Assembly (NCBI GenBank): GCA_945867815.1
Contig: CAMBIX010000003.1
Coordinates: 124,001-188,000, forward strand
From: an uncultured Veillonellaceae bacterium
Lineage (GTDB): Bacteria > Bacillota > Negativicutes > Veillonellales > Veillonellaceae
DNA: 64,000 nt
Reading direction: 5' to 3'
Below are positions 1 to 8,236 of this stretch, in pieces. The notes under the pieces are model-generated. The model was not told where the DNA came from and did no database searches. It saw only the letters and a list, made by a program, of their open reading frames with translations. The position numbers and the translations under genes are program-made. Each line of letters starts with the position of its first letter. Within the stretch, counting starts at the first letter, position 1.

Positions 1-69
1 AGCGCCTGCCGTATGTGAACTAGACGGTCCAATCATAACGGGACCAATTACATCAAAGATACTAATCAT
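1..69 (-). CDS. sdaAB: L-serine dehydratase beta subunit, 5' end only
   Basis: The first 23 codons run off the left edge of the window. They read [10 protein letters not shown] followed by [13 protein letters not shown], the conserved N-terminus of the beta subunit of the iron-sulfur L-serine ammonia-lyase (SdaAB), which with SdaAA turns L-serine into pyruvate and ammonia. A GGGAG Shine-Dalgarno lies just before the ATG. The alpha subunit would be expected next, outside the window. The identification rests on a very short but distinctive motif (the GPSSSHT stretch), so the family is fairly certain and the full gene cannot be judged. Confidence 0.82.
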   Translation of the reverse strand, partial: MISIFDVIGPVMIGPSSSHTAGA

Positions 70-91
70 AGCTAGTCTCCCTTTCTGCAAT

Positions 92-153
92 AAAAAAAGC
101 TGATGCCACTATGTTATATCTTTATTATAACACGGCAGCTATCAGCTTTTTTC
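92..153 (-). terminator. Hairpin with U-run between hcp and sdaAB
   Basis: On the minus strand an A-run and GCTGAT...GCC pair with GGC...ATCAGC, followed by seven T. An inner GTTATA/TATAAC stem lengthens the hairpin. It lies downstream of hcp and about 20 nt before the sdaAB start, so it may end the hcp transcript. A TATAAT sits in the loop with a TTGAAA 20 nt upstream, so a promoter for sdaAB may overlap it, or it may act as a leader attenuator. Confidence 0.55.
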
Positions 154-202
154 AAGGTATTTTTATGAGTAAGAGTTTACATTTGAGTGTTTGAGAGAGA
201 GT

Positions 203-223
203 ATACGCTGTCTTATAGCGTAT
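203..223. promoter_or_regulatory. Inverted repeat ATACGCT-N7-AGCGTAT
   Basis: A perfect 7-bp inverted repeat lies between the end of hcp and the sdaAB leader. It has no U-run, so it is not an obvious terminator. The left arm recurs in the inverted repeat at the glpA promoter (38491-38515), there with a wider spacer. It could be an operator for the serine dehydratase gene; this is a weak inference. Confidence 0.3.
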
Positions 224-246
224 GTAAATCGAGTATGTATCTTAGA

Positions 247-1812
247 TTAACCCAAGATAGCTTTTAAGTCTTCTTCTGGTGTTGTAATTGGATGTAACTG
301 GAATTTATCAACCAAAATATTCAATACATTAGAAGAGAAGAACTTAGGCAAAGATGGTCCAATATAGATATTCTTAATACCTAAAGCTAACAAGGTCAAC
401 AAGATGCAAACAGCCTTCTGTTCATACCAGGACAATACCAAAGTCAATGGTAAGTCATTAACACCACATTCAAAAGCACCAGCCAAAGCAATGGCTACCT
501 GAATAGCGGAGTAAGCATCATTACACTGACCCATATCCATGATACGAGGCAAACCACCAATTTCGCCAATATTAAGGTCGTTAAAACGATATTTACCACA
601 AGCAAGTGTTAATACAACCGTATCTTTTGGTGTCTGTTTAACAAATTCTGTATAGTAATTACGGCCTACTTTTGCACCATCACAACCGCCAACTAAGAAG
701 AAATGTTTAATAGCGCCTTGTTTTACTGCATCGATAACTTTATCAGCTACACCAAGTACTGTGCCACGGCCAAAACCAGTTGTTACTTCATGACCACCGT
801 TAATACCAGTGAATTCCTGTGCTTCTTTATAGCCACCTAATTCAATAGCCTTATTAATAACAGCTGTGAAATCTTTTGTGCCGTCTTCTTTTGTTGGTAC
901 ATGTGCTACATCATCAAAACCAACCATATCCGTTGTGAATACATTGCCCTTGTAGCTAGCCTTTGGTGGCATCAAGCAGTTTGTTGTGAATAAGAAAGCA
1001 CCTGGTACATTATCAAATTCTTTCTGCTGGTTCTGCCAAGCTGTACCAAAATTACCCTTTAAGTGTTTATATTTCTTCAATTCAGGGTAAGCATGACAAG
1101 GAAGCATTTCACCATGCGTATAAATATCTACGCCTTTGCCTTCAGTCTGTTCTAACAACATCTTCAAATCATGAAGGTCATGACCAGTCACGACGATGAA
1201 CGGACCAGGTTGTACTGTCAAAGAAACAGTTGTTGGTTCTGGTGTGCCATACGTTTCTGTATTAGCCTTATCCAAGATAGCCATACATTTTAAGTTAATC
1301 TGGCCAAATTCCATTAACAAATCTAACCATTCTTCAGCGCTATGATCTTTAGCGAATTCAACAAGGCCTTTTACAAACCAAGCGTCCACTTCTGGGTCGT
1401 TATAACCAAGAACGGTTGCATGCCATGCATAAGCAGCCATGCCACGCATACCTAATAATAAAGTAGAACGTAAAGAAATGATATCTTCATCGCCTACCCA
1501 CAAAGCCGTCCAATCGAAATCAACAGCACTAGGATCAATGCTCTGACGAACTTTTTCTACTTGATCAACCATATCCTGAACACGTACTTGGCTGAAGTTA
1601 ACGTTTGTTACACACATGAACAAACCTTTTTTCAACAAACGAATAGCTTCTGGTGTAACACCCTTAGCGTTGCAAGCACGAGCTAAACCAACTAAAGCCG
1701 CTGTCAATTCATCCTGTTTGTTAGCAACGTTAGCTTCTTTACCACAAACACCTTTTACTGTACATCCTTTTGGATTTGCTGTTTGTTCGCATTGGAAACA
1801 AAACATACTCAT
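247..1812 (-). CDS. hcp: Hydroxylamine reductase / hybrid cluster protein Hcp
   Basis: 521 aa, full length. Hcp carries a [4Fe-4S] cluster and the hybrid 4Fe-2S-2O cluster and reduces hydroxylamine and/or NO, protecting anaerobes from nitrosative stress in the cytoplasm. The N-terminal ligands are Cys5, Cys8, Cys17 and Cys23 (C-x2-C-x8-C-x5-C), the spacing of the [4Fe-4S] type rather than the enterobacterial [2Fe-2S] type. Later conserved blocks include GGCDGAKVGRNYY and ACGKYRFND. The start has AGGAGG five bases before the ATG; a second in-frame ATG is two codons later. No NADH-dependent reductase (Hcr) is adjacent. A Crp/Fnr-family gene diverges from it, as expected for an HcpR-type regulator. 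Confidence 0.96.
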   Translation of the reverse strand: MSMFCFQCEQTANPKGCTVKGVCGKEANVANKQDELTAALVGLARACNAKGVTPEAIRLLKKGLFMCVTNVNFSQVRVQDMVDQVEKVRQSIDPSAVDFDWTALWVGDEDIISLRSTLLLGMRGMAAYAWHATVLGYNDPEVDAWFVKGLVEFAKDHSAEEWLDLLMEFGQINLKCMAILDKANTETYGTPEPTTVSLTVQPGPFIVVTGHDLHDLKMLLEQTEGKGVDIYTHGEMLPCHAYPELKKYKHLKGNFGTAWQNQQKEFDNVPGAFLFTTNCLMPPKASYKGNVFTTDMVGFDDVAHVPTKEDGTKDFTAVINKAIELGGYKEAQEFTGINGGHEVTTGFGRGTVLGVADKVIDAVKQGAIKHFFLVGGCDGAKVGRNYYTEFVKQTPKDTVVLTLACGKYRFNDLNIGEIGGLPRIMDMGQCNDAYSAIQVAIALAGAFECGVNDLPLTLVLSWYEQKAVCILLTLLALGIKNIYIGPSLPKFFSSNVLNILVDKFQLHPITTPEEDLKAILG

Positions 1813-1826
1813 AAGTTCCTCCTAAC

Positions 1827-1838
1827 CGGGACATCCCG
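1827..1838 (-). promoter_or_regulatory. Small hairpin before the hcp ribosome binding site
   Basis: CGGGA and TCCCG, two bases apart, form a 5-bp stem just upstream of the AGGAGG of hcp. It would sit in the 5' untranslated region and could modulate translation or mRNA stability; nothing more can be claimed. Confidence 0.3.
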
Positions 1839-1918
1839 ATACACATACACTAGGCCTCACATGGCCGCTACTTAAATAAAAAGTAAGATGCAATACATTT
1901 TTCTTAACTTATGAGCCT

Positions 1919-1962
1919 AGTATAGTGAATTCAAAAAATAAAATTCGTAGCCTTAGCAACAA
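1919..1962 (-). promoter_or_regulatory. Candidate hcp promoter with Crp/Fnr-type site
   Basis: Minus-strand TATACT (1919-1924) is a good -10, but no -35 stands at the right distance, as in activator-dependent promoters. An imperfect inverted repeat at 1944-1962, with arms TTCGTAGC and GCAACAA, is centred at about -41.5 from the expected start, the class II activator position. The 352-bp gap to the divergent Crp/Fnr gene (1813-2164) also repeats CAATACATT at 1891-1899 and 2072-2080. The regulator assignment is inference. Confidence 0.4.
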
Positions 1963-2164
1963 CAGAAAGATTTTTTTCGTTTATACTCTAATTATGAGAA
2001 TGATATACATTTAAACCCTTTCATAGGATAAATTTACTAGCAAAGATGAAAATCACTATAGCAAGATGAAACAATACATTATCTATTAGAGCTAATTCTT
2101 TGTTTTATAACCAAGAAGATAAAACTATATAGAAACAACGTACACAAAGGAGAACGAATACACT

Positions 2165-2863
2165 ATGAACTCAATTTCTGCTTACACCCCGATTCTAGCA
2201 GCCTGCCCCCTCTTTCAAGGTATGGCTCAAGGTCAAATTGATTCTTTTTTGAGCACAGCTCATCCTTTTATTGAAAGCTACAAAAAAAATAGTTTTATTG
2301 CTATCTCCGGCGAACCTATGGAAGGCATTGGCGTCCTACTAGAAGGTGAAGCCAACCTAACTCGTGAAAACGTCATGGGCCAGCGCTCCATTATGACTAA
2401 ACTAACACCTTCCTCCATGTTTGGCGAAGCCTTACTTTTCACCTCTCATCCCCTATGGCCAGCAACGATTGAAACAACCAAACCTGCTAAAGTACTTTTT
2501 CTACCGCTCGGCTCCTTTACCGAATCCTTACCAGGCTGTGAAATGTGTCAGAAACAGCTCTTAACTAACTTATTACATGACATGTCAGAAAAAGCCCTCC
2601 TCCTAACCAAAAAAGTTCATTACCTCACCTTAAAGGGTATGCGGGAAAAAATCTTTGCCTACCTTATCGACATGTATAAGCGCCAGCACAACCTAACCCT
2701 GCACCTACCTCATAACCGTCAAGAAATGGCCGATGTCCTTAACGTCTCCCGCACCTCCCTTAGCCGCGAACTAAGCCGTCTCCAAGACGAAGACATCATC
2801 CGCTTCAAGGGAAAAACCATTGAAATACTAGACCTAGAAGCCCTTGAAGAATACGCCTTTTAA
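2165..2863 (+). CDS. Crp/Fnr family transcriptional regulator, HcpR-like by context
   Basis: 232 aa. Residues about 10-125 form the cyclic-nucleotide-binding-like beta-roll sensor domain (GVLLEGEANL, FGEALLFTS); residues about 150-225 are a Crp-type winged helix with recognition segment VSRTSLSRELSRLQDED. It has three Cys (one near residue 14, two in PGCEMC), so it lacks the four-Cys pattern of FNR, and a heme or another ligand is more likely. An AAGGAG lies about 12 bases before the ATG. It is divergent from hcp; HcpR regulators of this family control hcp in many anaerobes, so it probably senses NO or nitrite and activates hcp. The function is inferred from context. Confidence 0.85.
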   Translation: MNSISAYTPILAACPLFQGMAQGQIDSFLSTAHPFIESYKKNSFIAISGEPMEGIGVLLEGEANLTRENVMGQRSIMTKLTPSSMFGEALLFTSHPLWPATIETTKPAKVLFLPLGSFTESLPGCEMCQKQLLTNLLHDMSEKALLLTKKVHYLTLKGMREKIFAYLIDMYKRQHNLTLHLPHNRQEMADVLNVSRTSLSRELSRLQDEDIIRFKGKTIEILDLEALEEYAF

Positions 2864-2911
2864 ACCACAAAAAGAGCTTCTCTTCACTCTCCTAACAGGC
2901 TGTGCTAGAAC

Positions 2912-2939
2912 TTGACTGCGTCACAAATAATCTTATACG
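2912..2939 (+). promoter_or_regulatory. Possible promoter reading into repeat copy 1
   Basis: TTGACT and TATACG are separated by 16 bp, after the Crp/Fnr gene and before the palindromic repeat. If active, transcription would begin about 15 nt upstream of the repeat. The other repeat copies show no comparable promoter, so this may be fortuitous. Confidence 0.25.
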
Positions 2940-2956
2940 CTTATCCTGATAAACAA

Positions 2957-3030
2957 AAAAGCATCTATATTTCTCGTAGGGAGCCTTTACCGCAGGTAAC
3001 CAGCTCCCGAGAGAATATATAGATGCTTTT
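2957..3030 (+). repeat. Palindromic repeat family 1, copy 1
   Basis: About 70 bp. Outer stem GCATCTATAT/ATATAGATGC, then CTCG...CGAG, then GGGAGC/GCTCCC, and an inner core CCTTTACCGCAGG followed by TAACCA on the 3' side. It lies between convergent genes (Crp/Fnr regulator and PPK2) and has six T on the minus strand, so it can terminate PPK2. Four more copies are at 5921, 16739, 21875 and 52243; the arms differ but still pair. Confidence 0.85.
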
Positions 3031-3052
3031 ATCCGTTTACCAAGCAAATAGA

Positions 3053-4183
3053 TTATTTGCTTGCAGACGATTCTTGCTCAATCTGTTTTTCTATTTGCAT
3101 CAACGTTTCATCAGAATGCTCCATAATCAACTTTTTAAACATCTTCAAGCGTTCTTCCATATCCTTAGACAACTTAGGCATCTTCGGATTAATCTTTTTC
3201 AAGGCCTGATACACAATATTAGCCACCACATACCGCGTATACCATTTATTATCAGCTGGCACAATATACCAAGGGGATAACTCCGTAGACGTATGCGCCA
3301 ACAAATCTTCATAGCAATGCTGATATTCATTCCAATACTGACGTTCATTTACATCGCTGACACTAAATTTCCAATTCTTTTCTTTTTCAATAATCCGTTC
3401 AACCAAACGCTTGCGTTGCTCTTCTTTTGATAAGTGCAAGAAAATCTTAACCATAGGAAAACCATTTTGGTTTAAATAGGTTTCCCAATTATTAATTTGT
3501 TCATACCGTTCTTGCCAAATATCTTTTTTGACTAATTTTTTAGGTAAGTTACCCTTATCCACAAGATCATGTACGCGAGTCACTAGCACATCTTCATATT
3601 GAGACCGATTAAAGATGCCAATTTCCCCACGACCAGGCAAATTCTTATTAATACGCCACAAATAATCATGGTCTTTTTCTTCTACGGATGGCTGTTTAAA
3701 AGAACTTACATTAATGCCAGCCGGATTCATAGAGGAGAACACATGCTTAACCGTACCATCTTTCCCTGCTGCATCCATGCCTTGTAATACAACAATTAAG
3801 CCATATTCATTTTCAGCATACAAGCGTTCCTGCAAATCCTGCAAGCGAGCCTGCAAGCCCAGCATATATTCGGTCTTAGTCTTATCCTTATCTATCTTTA
3901 CATCACACGTTGTTGCATACTTCGTTAAATCAATCTTTTTCCCTTCTTTAGCCCGATAGGCATCAATGTCTATCTTCTTATAAGGTCTAGCAATTAAGGG
4001 ATCTACCTGTTTTTTATCTTTAATTGGTTCTATAACAGATTCTTCCTTACTGTCCTTCTCCTTATCTTTTTTCTTTCCCTTTTTATCTACTTTCTTACTC
4101 TTTTTCTTAGCATCTACATCTTGCATAGCCTTAACTTCTACCTGACCTACCAAAGCCTCTTTTTCTTCATGTTTCTTACCCAT
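3053..4183 (-). CDS. Polyphosphate kinase 2 family protein
   Basis: 376 aa from the chosen start. PPK2 enzymes transfer phosphate between polyphosphate and nucleotides (ADP/GDP or AMP). The core (about residues 90-340) has Walker A GMDAAGKDG and Walker B-like IFNRSQYEDV, with the conserved GRGEIGIFNRS stretch. The first 90 residues are a Lys/Glu-rich, low-complexity extension (KKKSKKVDKKGKKKDKEKD), unusual for the family and possibly for binding polyanions. An upstream in-frame TTG would add 8 residues, but GGAGGG eight bases before the ATG at 4183 decides the start. Monocistronic. Whether it is class I, II or III cannot be settled by eye. Confidence 0.93.
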   Translation of the reverse strand: MGKKHEEKEALVGQVEVKAMQDVDAKKKSKKVDKKGKKKDKEKDSKEESVIEPIKDKKQVDPLIARPYKKIDIDAYRAKEGKKIDLTKYATTCDVKIDKDKTKTEYMLGLQARLQDLQERLYAENEYGLIVVLQGMDAAGKDGTVKHVFSSMNPAGINVSSFKQPSVEEKDHDYLWRINKNLPGRGEIGIFNRSQYEDVLVTRVHDLVDKGNLPKKLVKKDIWQERYEQINNWETYLNQNGFPMVKIFLHLSKEEQRKRLVERIIEKEKNWKFSVSDVNERQYWNEYQHCYEDLLAHTSTELSPWYIVPADNKWYTRYVVANIVYQALKKINPKMPKLSKDMEERLKMFKKLIMEHSDETLMQIEKQIEQESSASK

Positions 4184-4289
4184 ACTACGTTCCCTCCATG
4201 CTATCAACTATAAACTTCCTTACAAAATCTATCTTGATAAAGCACCTAACAGCAACTAGCCCAAGCCATCGGGATACTATACAAGCTTT

Positions 4290-5657
4290 TTACTTTTTCA
4301 TTTTTTTACGCCGCCTATGTTCTTCTCGCCGCCGTTCCAAACGAACCTCTTCCTTACGAATTAGGTAAGGAAAATACAAAGGTAGTACAATAAGCAAAGG
4401 TGAAAAGCCCCAAGCAATTTCATGCCACGAACTCTGCGTAATCAACCACAAACTAGCAACAATAGCCAAGGCTGGAATGAGCCATCCAAAAGGAATCTTA
4501 AAAGCCCTTGCCTTCTGTGCCCACTTTATACGGTAAATAGGAATACATAAACAAGTAGGTATATACTCACTAAACTTAGCAATCGCACAAATCGTAGCTA
4601 AGCGAGTAAAGTCGCCGCCCCAAGTAACAACAGACGCGATAGCCGCACTACAGCAAATAGCCAAAGCCGGCGTACCAAAACGAGAATTTTTAGATAAGGC
4701 CTTAGGCAACATACCGTCTTCCGCAATGGATATACATTCTCTAGGCGAATAAAAAGACGCCGCTAAGGTCGCCCCAAAGGTAGCAATCAAGGTACCTGCT
4801 ACAATAAAGTATTTGCCTATAAGCCCTAAAGATGAATGAAATGCTTCCTGCAAAGGTGCCACCTGATAGGCCAATCGCGGTCCTAAAATACCAATACAAA
4901 CACAGACACTAAGCAAATACACCGCCGATATAACAAGAACGGATACAATTGTCGCTCCCGGCAAGTTCTTTTCTGGATTTTTCATATCCTTAGCACTAAT
5001 AGCTAAGGCTTCAAAGCCGGTAAAGGCAAAGAAAAATAAAACAGCGGCAGCAGAAAAGTTATTCCCACTAAACACTCGTTCTGGTAAAAGAGGCTGAAAA
5101 TTAACCCCTTTCATGAAGAATAAACCTACCAAAATAAATAAGGCTAAGGGCACTAACTTACCAATTGTCGTTATATTATCCAATACCTTTAATTCACTGA
5201 CACCGCCAATATTTAACAGCGCCATACCAATAATAAGGCAGGTCGATACGACACTGATACTCGTCGGATCCGATAAACTAGGTACAACCGTTCCCAAAGC
5301 TGTAGCAAACCCAACAGCATTAGTCCCCCACACGATACTCATAATAAACCACTTTACTGTCCCCACTTCAAAGCCAGCAAACTCGCCTAAGGAATATTTT
5401 GTGTATAAATAGGGGCCTCCATCTCGCTTAAACATACCCGATGCTTCTGCATAACAAAGGGCAATCGCCATAGCTAAGAACATATCGAATAAAACGGCTA
5501 CAATACTCATAGTGCCGTCTAAGGCATAAATTTTGCCAGGCAATAGAAAAATAGCTGGCCCAATAATCGAATTAATGCCTAACAGAACAATGCTCCAAAA
5601 GCCTAACTTACTAGCAGCCGAACTTCCTTGCGTCTTTCCTGCCCCATCCGTATCCAT
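4290..5657 (-). CDS. APC family amino acid permease
   Basis: 455 aa with about 12 hydrophobic segments, the usual APC length. The motif IIGPAIFLLPGKIY in the first membrane segment is the unwound-helix substrate site of the amino acid/polyamine/organocation superfamily; FFFAFTGFEALAI in the middle is also typical. The C-terminus is a basic tail rich in Arg and Lys. The start at 5657 is preferred because GAGG lies five bases ahead; an ATG ten codons further up has no Shine-Dalgarno. The substrate cannot be read from the sequence; neighbours (PPK2, unknown membrane protein) give no hint. Confidence 0.88.
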   Translation of the reverse strand: MDTDGAGKTQGSSAASKLGFWSIVLLGINSIIGPAIFLLPGKIYALDGTMSIVAVLFDMFLAMAIALCYAEASGMFKRDGGPYLYTKYSLGEFAGFEVGTVKWFIMSIVWGTNAVGFATALGTVVPSLSDPTSISVVSTCLIIGMALLNIGGVSELKVLDNITTIGKLVPLALFILVGLFFMKGVNFQPLLPERVFSGNNFSAAAVLFFFAFTGFEALAISAKDMKNPEKNLPGATIVSVLVISAVYLLSVCVCIGILGPRLAYQVAPLQEAFHSSLGLIGKYFIVAGTLIATFGATLAASFYSPRECISIAEDGMLPKALSKNSRFGTPALAICCSAAIASVVTWGGDFTRLATICAIAKFSEYIPTCLCIPIYRIKWAQKARAFKIPFGWLIPALAIVASLWLITQSSWHEIAWGFSPLLIVLPLYFPYLIRKEEVRLERRREEHRRRKKMKK

Positions 5658-5920
5658 AACATCCTCATTTCTCCGCCTTAGCGACATGATTTGTTTATTA
5701 TCTATTTTATCTATCTATTTTCTAAAATATATTAATATCATACACTAATCAAGAAAAAATATAAAGAGCAAACAAGGTCTATATGCTTATGTCCAATATA
5801 ATTATGTCCCTTACAAAGCTCTCAAGTGACCTTTCCTTAGACCTAAACTCGAGAGATGCACAAGGGAATTCTATGATGCATGGACCAAAGCCCCCAAACC
5901 ATAATCATGCTAGGCTAAAA

Positions 5921-5990
5921 AAAGCGTCTATATTTCTCGCAGGGAGCCTTTACGAAGGTAACCAGCTCCTGAGAGAAGATATAGACGCTT
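5921..5990 (+). repeat. Palindromic repeat family 1, copy 2
   Basis: Outer stem AAGCGTCTATAT/ATATAGACGCTT, inner AGGGAGC/GCTCCT with core CCTTTACGAAGG then TAACCA. The core loop is three bases shorter than in the other copies. Seven T follow on the minus strand, so it should terminate the 6013-7839 gene. The rest of the 355-bp gap (5658-6012) shows nothing recognisable. Confidence 0.85.
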
Positions 5991-6012
5991 CTTTACACTT
6001 TATGTAATTTTA

Positions 6013-7839
6013 TTAAAACCAAGTAGATAAATCGAATTCTTCCCCTATCATAACCTTTACATGTAAACGACCTAAATATAAGCCTAACAAAGTCAAACTC
6101 ATATGAGACATAGGTGTTGAATCATACAATTCCGCTAAATCACTCAGAACAGGCGAAATGTGTTCTAAGAGTTCATCACTTTCCATGCCATCAAAAGTAA
6201 CAGGACGACTCTTACTTAAGCGAATCAACTGTTGCTGCGTATCCCGATCAGAAATACCAGCTAAACGGAAGAAGCGAGGGAACAAGCCTTCATCTACAAC
6301 AGCCAACTTATATAAAGAAGAATTCAAACTTTTCACCACTAATTTTGCTGGCAATTTTTCTCCATTCAAGGCCCGACTCAATTCTTCCTTCGTAAAGCCT
6401 CTATAAGAGAACATAAATGGATAGGAGCCTGCCATAATCTGCTTAAAGGTTACCTGCTCAGATTCCTGCACGCTGCATCGCAAGTAATCCAACTGTTGGT
6501 ATAAGGCCTTATCCGCTGGTATATGTGACACAAAGGGTTTAATGTATTTTTTTACATAATGCCTAAAATGCTCAATCGAGTAGTTATTAGAATTACGAGA
6601 ATACTGCAGTAACAAGGCAATAGCCATAATTTGAAAATGGCCTAAATGCAAACGTGGTAAAATACGCAACGCGTCAAAAGCAACTAAATACGGTGTACTA
6701 GACTTTGGCTGTTGCACCACATCAATAAAAGCGGCAATAGCTGTTTCATGCATCCAATCCGTCGGCGTCGCCACATAGGCCTTCTGCATACATAAAAGCG
6801 CTTCCTGAATAACAATATTTTCAAGCAAGGCTTTTACTTCATTTACATCCGTAAGCCCTAAGGTTTCCAAAGCCGCCCCTGTAATCTCTTCCACCGATTG
6901 TCTCGATGTATTATTAATACCGGCAAAGGCAGACATAAAATTAGTCATAGCTGGGGCCACATAATCTGGTAAATCATCACTTGTCGTTAGCACCGCATCA
7001 ACAGGCTTAGGACTGGCTATAATAGTGGGTCTAGCCGCCTGTTTAATCGTCGGTAAAACCATAGTGGCATCTGGTACAGCCGTTTCTTTTTCTAGCATAG
7101 CAGGTGTAACTGCTGGTATACGCCGCGTCATTTCTAACTGTACTGGTTTTTCTAAGTCATCTAACCCTTCTGCTGCATCAGCTTTATCTACCACTGGGGA
7201 AGACGTCGTTTCGGATTGTACCTTAGTAAGAGTTTTTTCTTCTTCTACCTTAGCATCTGGCGTCAATTTACGAACAAGAGGTTCCTTCTTACGCGTATCC
7301 TCTTTTTCAATACGACGAGCTTCTTCGGCTGCCTTCATATCAGGGATAATCTGTGTAGCTTCTAGCGATTCTCTATTATCTTCGGCTCCTTCTAATTCTT
7401 TATGTTTTAGTTTTTCATCCTTACGACGCCGTTCTTCTGCTTGTTCTTCTTCATAAGCTTGTGCCAGCATGGCTCTAGCCGATTTTAAGTCCTTGGCCTG
7501 TTTCAGCGTATCTTCCGTTACTTCTGTTTTCCTTGGTTCCTTAGCTAGGCTCTGCTTAGCCAAAGTTTCTTTTGTATCTGCCGGTTTTGTTTCTTTCTTA
7601 CGTGAAAATAAACGTAACGGACTCTTGCTTTCCTTTTTCTTTGGCAAAGTATCTCCCTTGGCAGATACTTTAGTTTTAGCTTTCACCCGCCGCCCTTCTT
7701 TTATTTTTTCTTTTATCTTCTTGCCCTGCTTCTTCCGCGTTTCCACCGTTTCTGGTGTATCTCTAAAGAGCCAATAGCAAAGGCCTAAAAAAACAAGTAC
7801 AACTAAGATAAAGACAACGTATGGTATAATCGCTCCCAT
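6013..7839 (-). CDS. Membrane-anchored protein of unknown function
   Basis: 608 aa, not recognised. Residues 5-26 (IPYVVFILVVLVFLGLCYWLF) form one N-terminal membrane anchor. Residues about 30-290 are a highly charged Lys/Glu/Arg/Thr-rich linker with coiled-coil character (EEEQAEERRRKDEKLKHKEL). Residues about 290-608 are a folded, mostly helical domain ending in STWF. GGGAGG six bases before the ATG fixes the start. The layout (single anchor, long charged spacer, globular end) suits a cytoplasm-facing scaffold or a periplasm-spanning protein; the basic residues after the anchor favour a cytoplasmic C-terminus. It stands alone between the tRNA cluster and repeat copy 2. Confidence 0.75.
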   Translation of the reverse strand: MGAIIPYVVFILVVLVFLGLCYWLFRDTPETVETRKKQGKKIKEKIKEGRRVKAKTKVSAKGDTLPKKKESKSPLRLFSRKKETKPADTKETLAKQSLAKEPRKTEVTEDTLKQAKDLKSARAMLAQAYEEEQAEERRRKDEKLKHKELEGAEDNRESLEATQIIPDMKAAEEARRIEKEDTRKKEPLVRKLTPDAKVEEEKTLTKVQSETTSSPVVDKADAAEGLDDLEKPVQLEMTRRIPAVTPAMLEKETAVPDATMVLPTIKQAARPTIIASPKPVDAVLTTSDDLPDYVAPAMTNFMSAFAGINNTSRQSVEEITGAALETLGLTDVNEVKALLENIVIQEALLCMQKAYVATPTDWMHETAIAAFIDVVQQPKSSTPYLVAFDALRILPRLHLGHFQIMAIALLLQYSRNSNNYSIEHFRHYVKKYIKPFVSHIPADKALYQQLDYLRCSVQESEQVTFKQIMAGSYPFMFSYRGFTKEELSRALNGEKLPAKLVVKSLNSSLYKLAVVDEGLFPRFFRLAGISDRDTQQQLIRLSKSRPVTFDGMESDELLEHISPVLSDLAELYDSTPMSHMSLTLLGLYLGRLHVKVMIGEEFDLSTWF

Positions 7840-7872
7840 TTGCAGCCTCCCTAATAATACCTATAAAATAAT

Positions 7873-7899
7873 AAAAAAAGAAGGAACCGCAGTTCCTTC
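7873..7899 (-). terminator. Terminator of the tRNA operon
   Basis: Minus strand GAAGGAAC-TGCG-GTTCCTTC, an 8-bp perfect stem with a four-base loop, followed by seven T, directly after the tRNA-Val gene. Confidence 0.92.
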
Positions 7900-7904
7900 C
7901 TATT

Positions 7905-7980
<76 letters not shown>

Positions 7981-7983
7981 ATA

Positions 7984-8058
7984 TGGTGACCCGAGAGGGA
8001 ATCGAACCCTCGATACCGCCGTGAAAGGGCGGTGTCTTAACCGCTTGACCATCGGGCC
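7984..8058 (-). tRNA. tRNA-Glu (anticodon TTC)
   Basis: 75 nt with encoded CCA. Acceptor GGCCCGA pairs with TCGGGTC; the anticodon stem CCGCC/GGCGG encloses CTTTCAC, giving UUC for Glu. Middle gene, only three bases from the tRNA-Val gene. Confidence 0.97.
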
Positions 8059-8063
8059 ATAAT

Positions 8064-8139
8064 TGGCTCCCCGAGTAGGACTCGAACCTACGACCGATCG
8101 GTTAACAGCCGATTGCTCTACCAACTGAGCTATCGAGGA
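8064..8139 (-). tRNA. tRNA-Asn (anticodon GTT)
   Basis: 76 nt with encoded CCA. Acceptor TCCTCGA pairs with TCGGGGA; the anticodon stem ATCGG/CCGAT encloses CTGTTAA, giving GUU for Asn. First gene of the operon. Confidence 0.97.
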
Positions 8140-8153
8140 ATAGTACGAAAGTA

Positions 8154-8182
8154 ATTATAACGAATAATCATCTAAATTGCAA
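8154..8182 (-). promoter_or_regulatory. Promoter of the tRNA operon
   Basis: Minus strand TTGCAA, 17 bp, TATAAT, ending about 15 bp before the mature 5' end of tRNA-Asn. Near-consensus sigma-70/sigma-A promoter. Confidence 0.88.
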
Positions 8183-8236
8183 GTACTATTTTTTAATTTG
8201 CCAATAATTTAAATGAACTATATAGAAATCCTGCTT

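Noticed and set aside
2957..3030. Ordinary terminators as the full explanation of family 1
   Set aside because: Copies 3 and 5 lack U-runs, one lies between divergent genes, and the core is conserved far beyond what termination needs.
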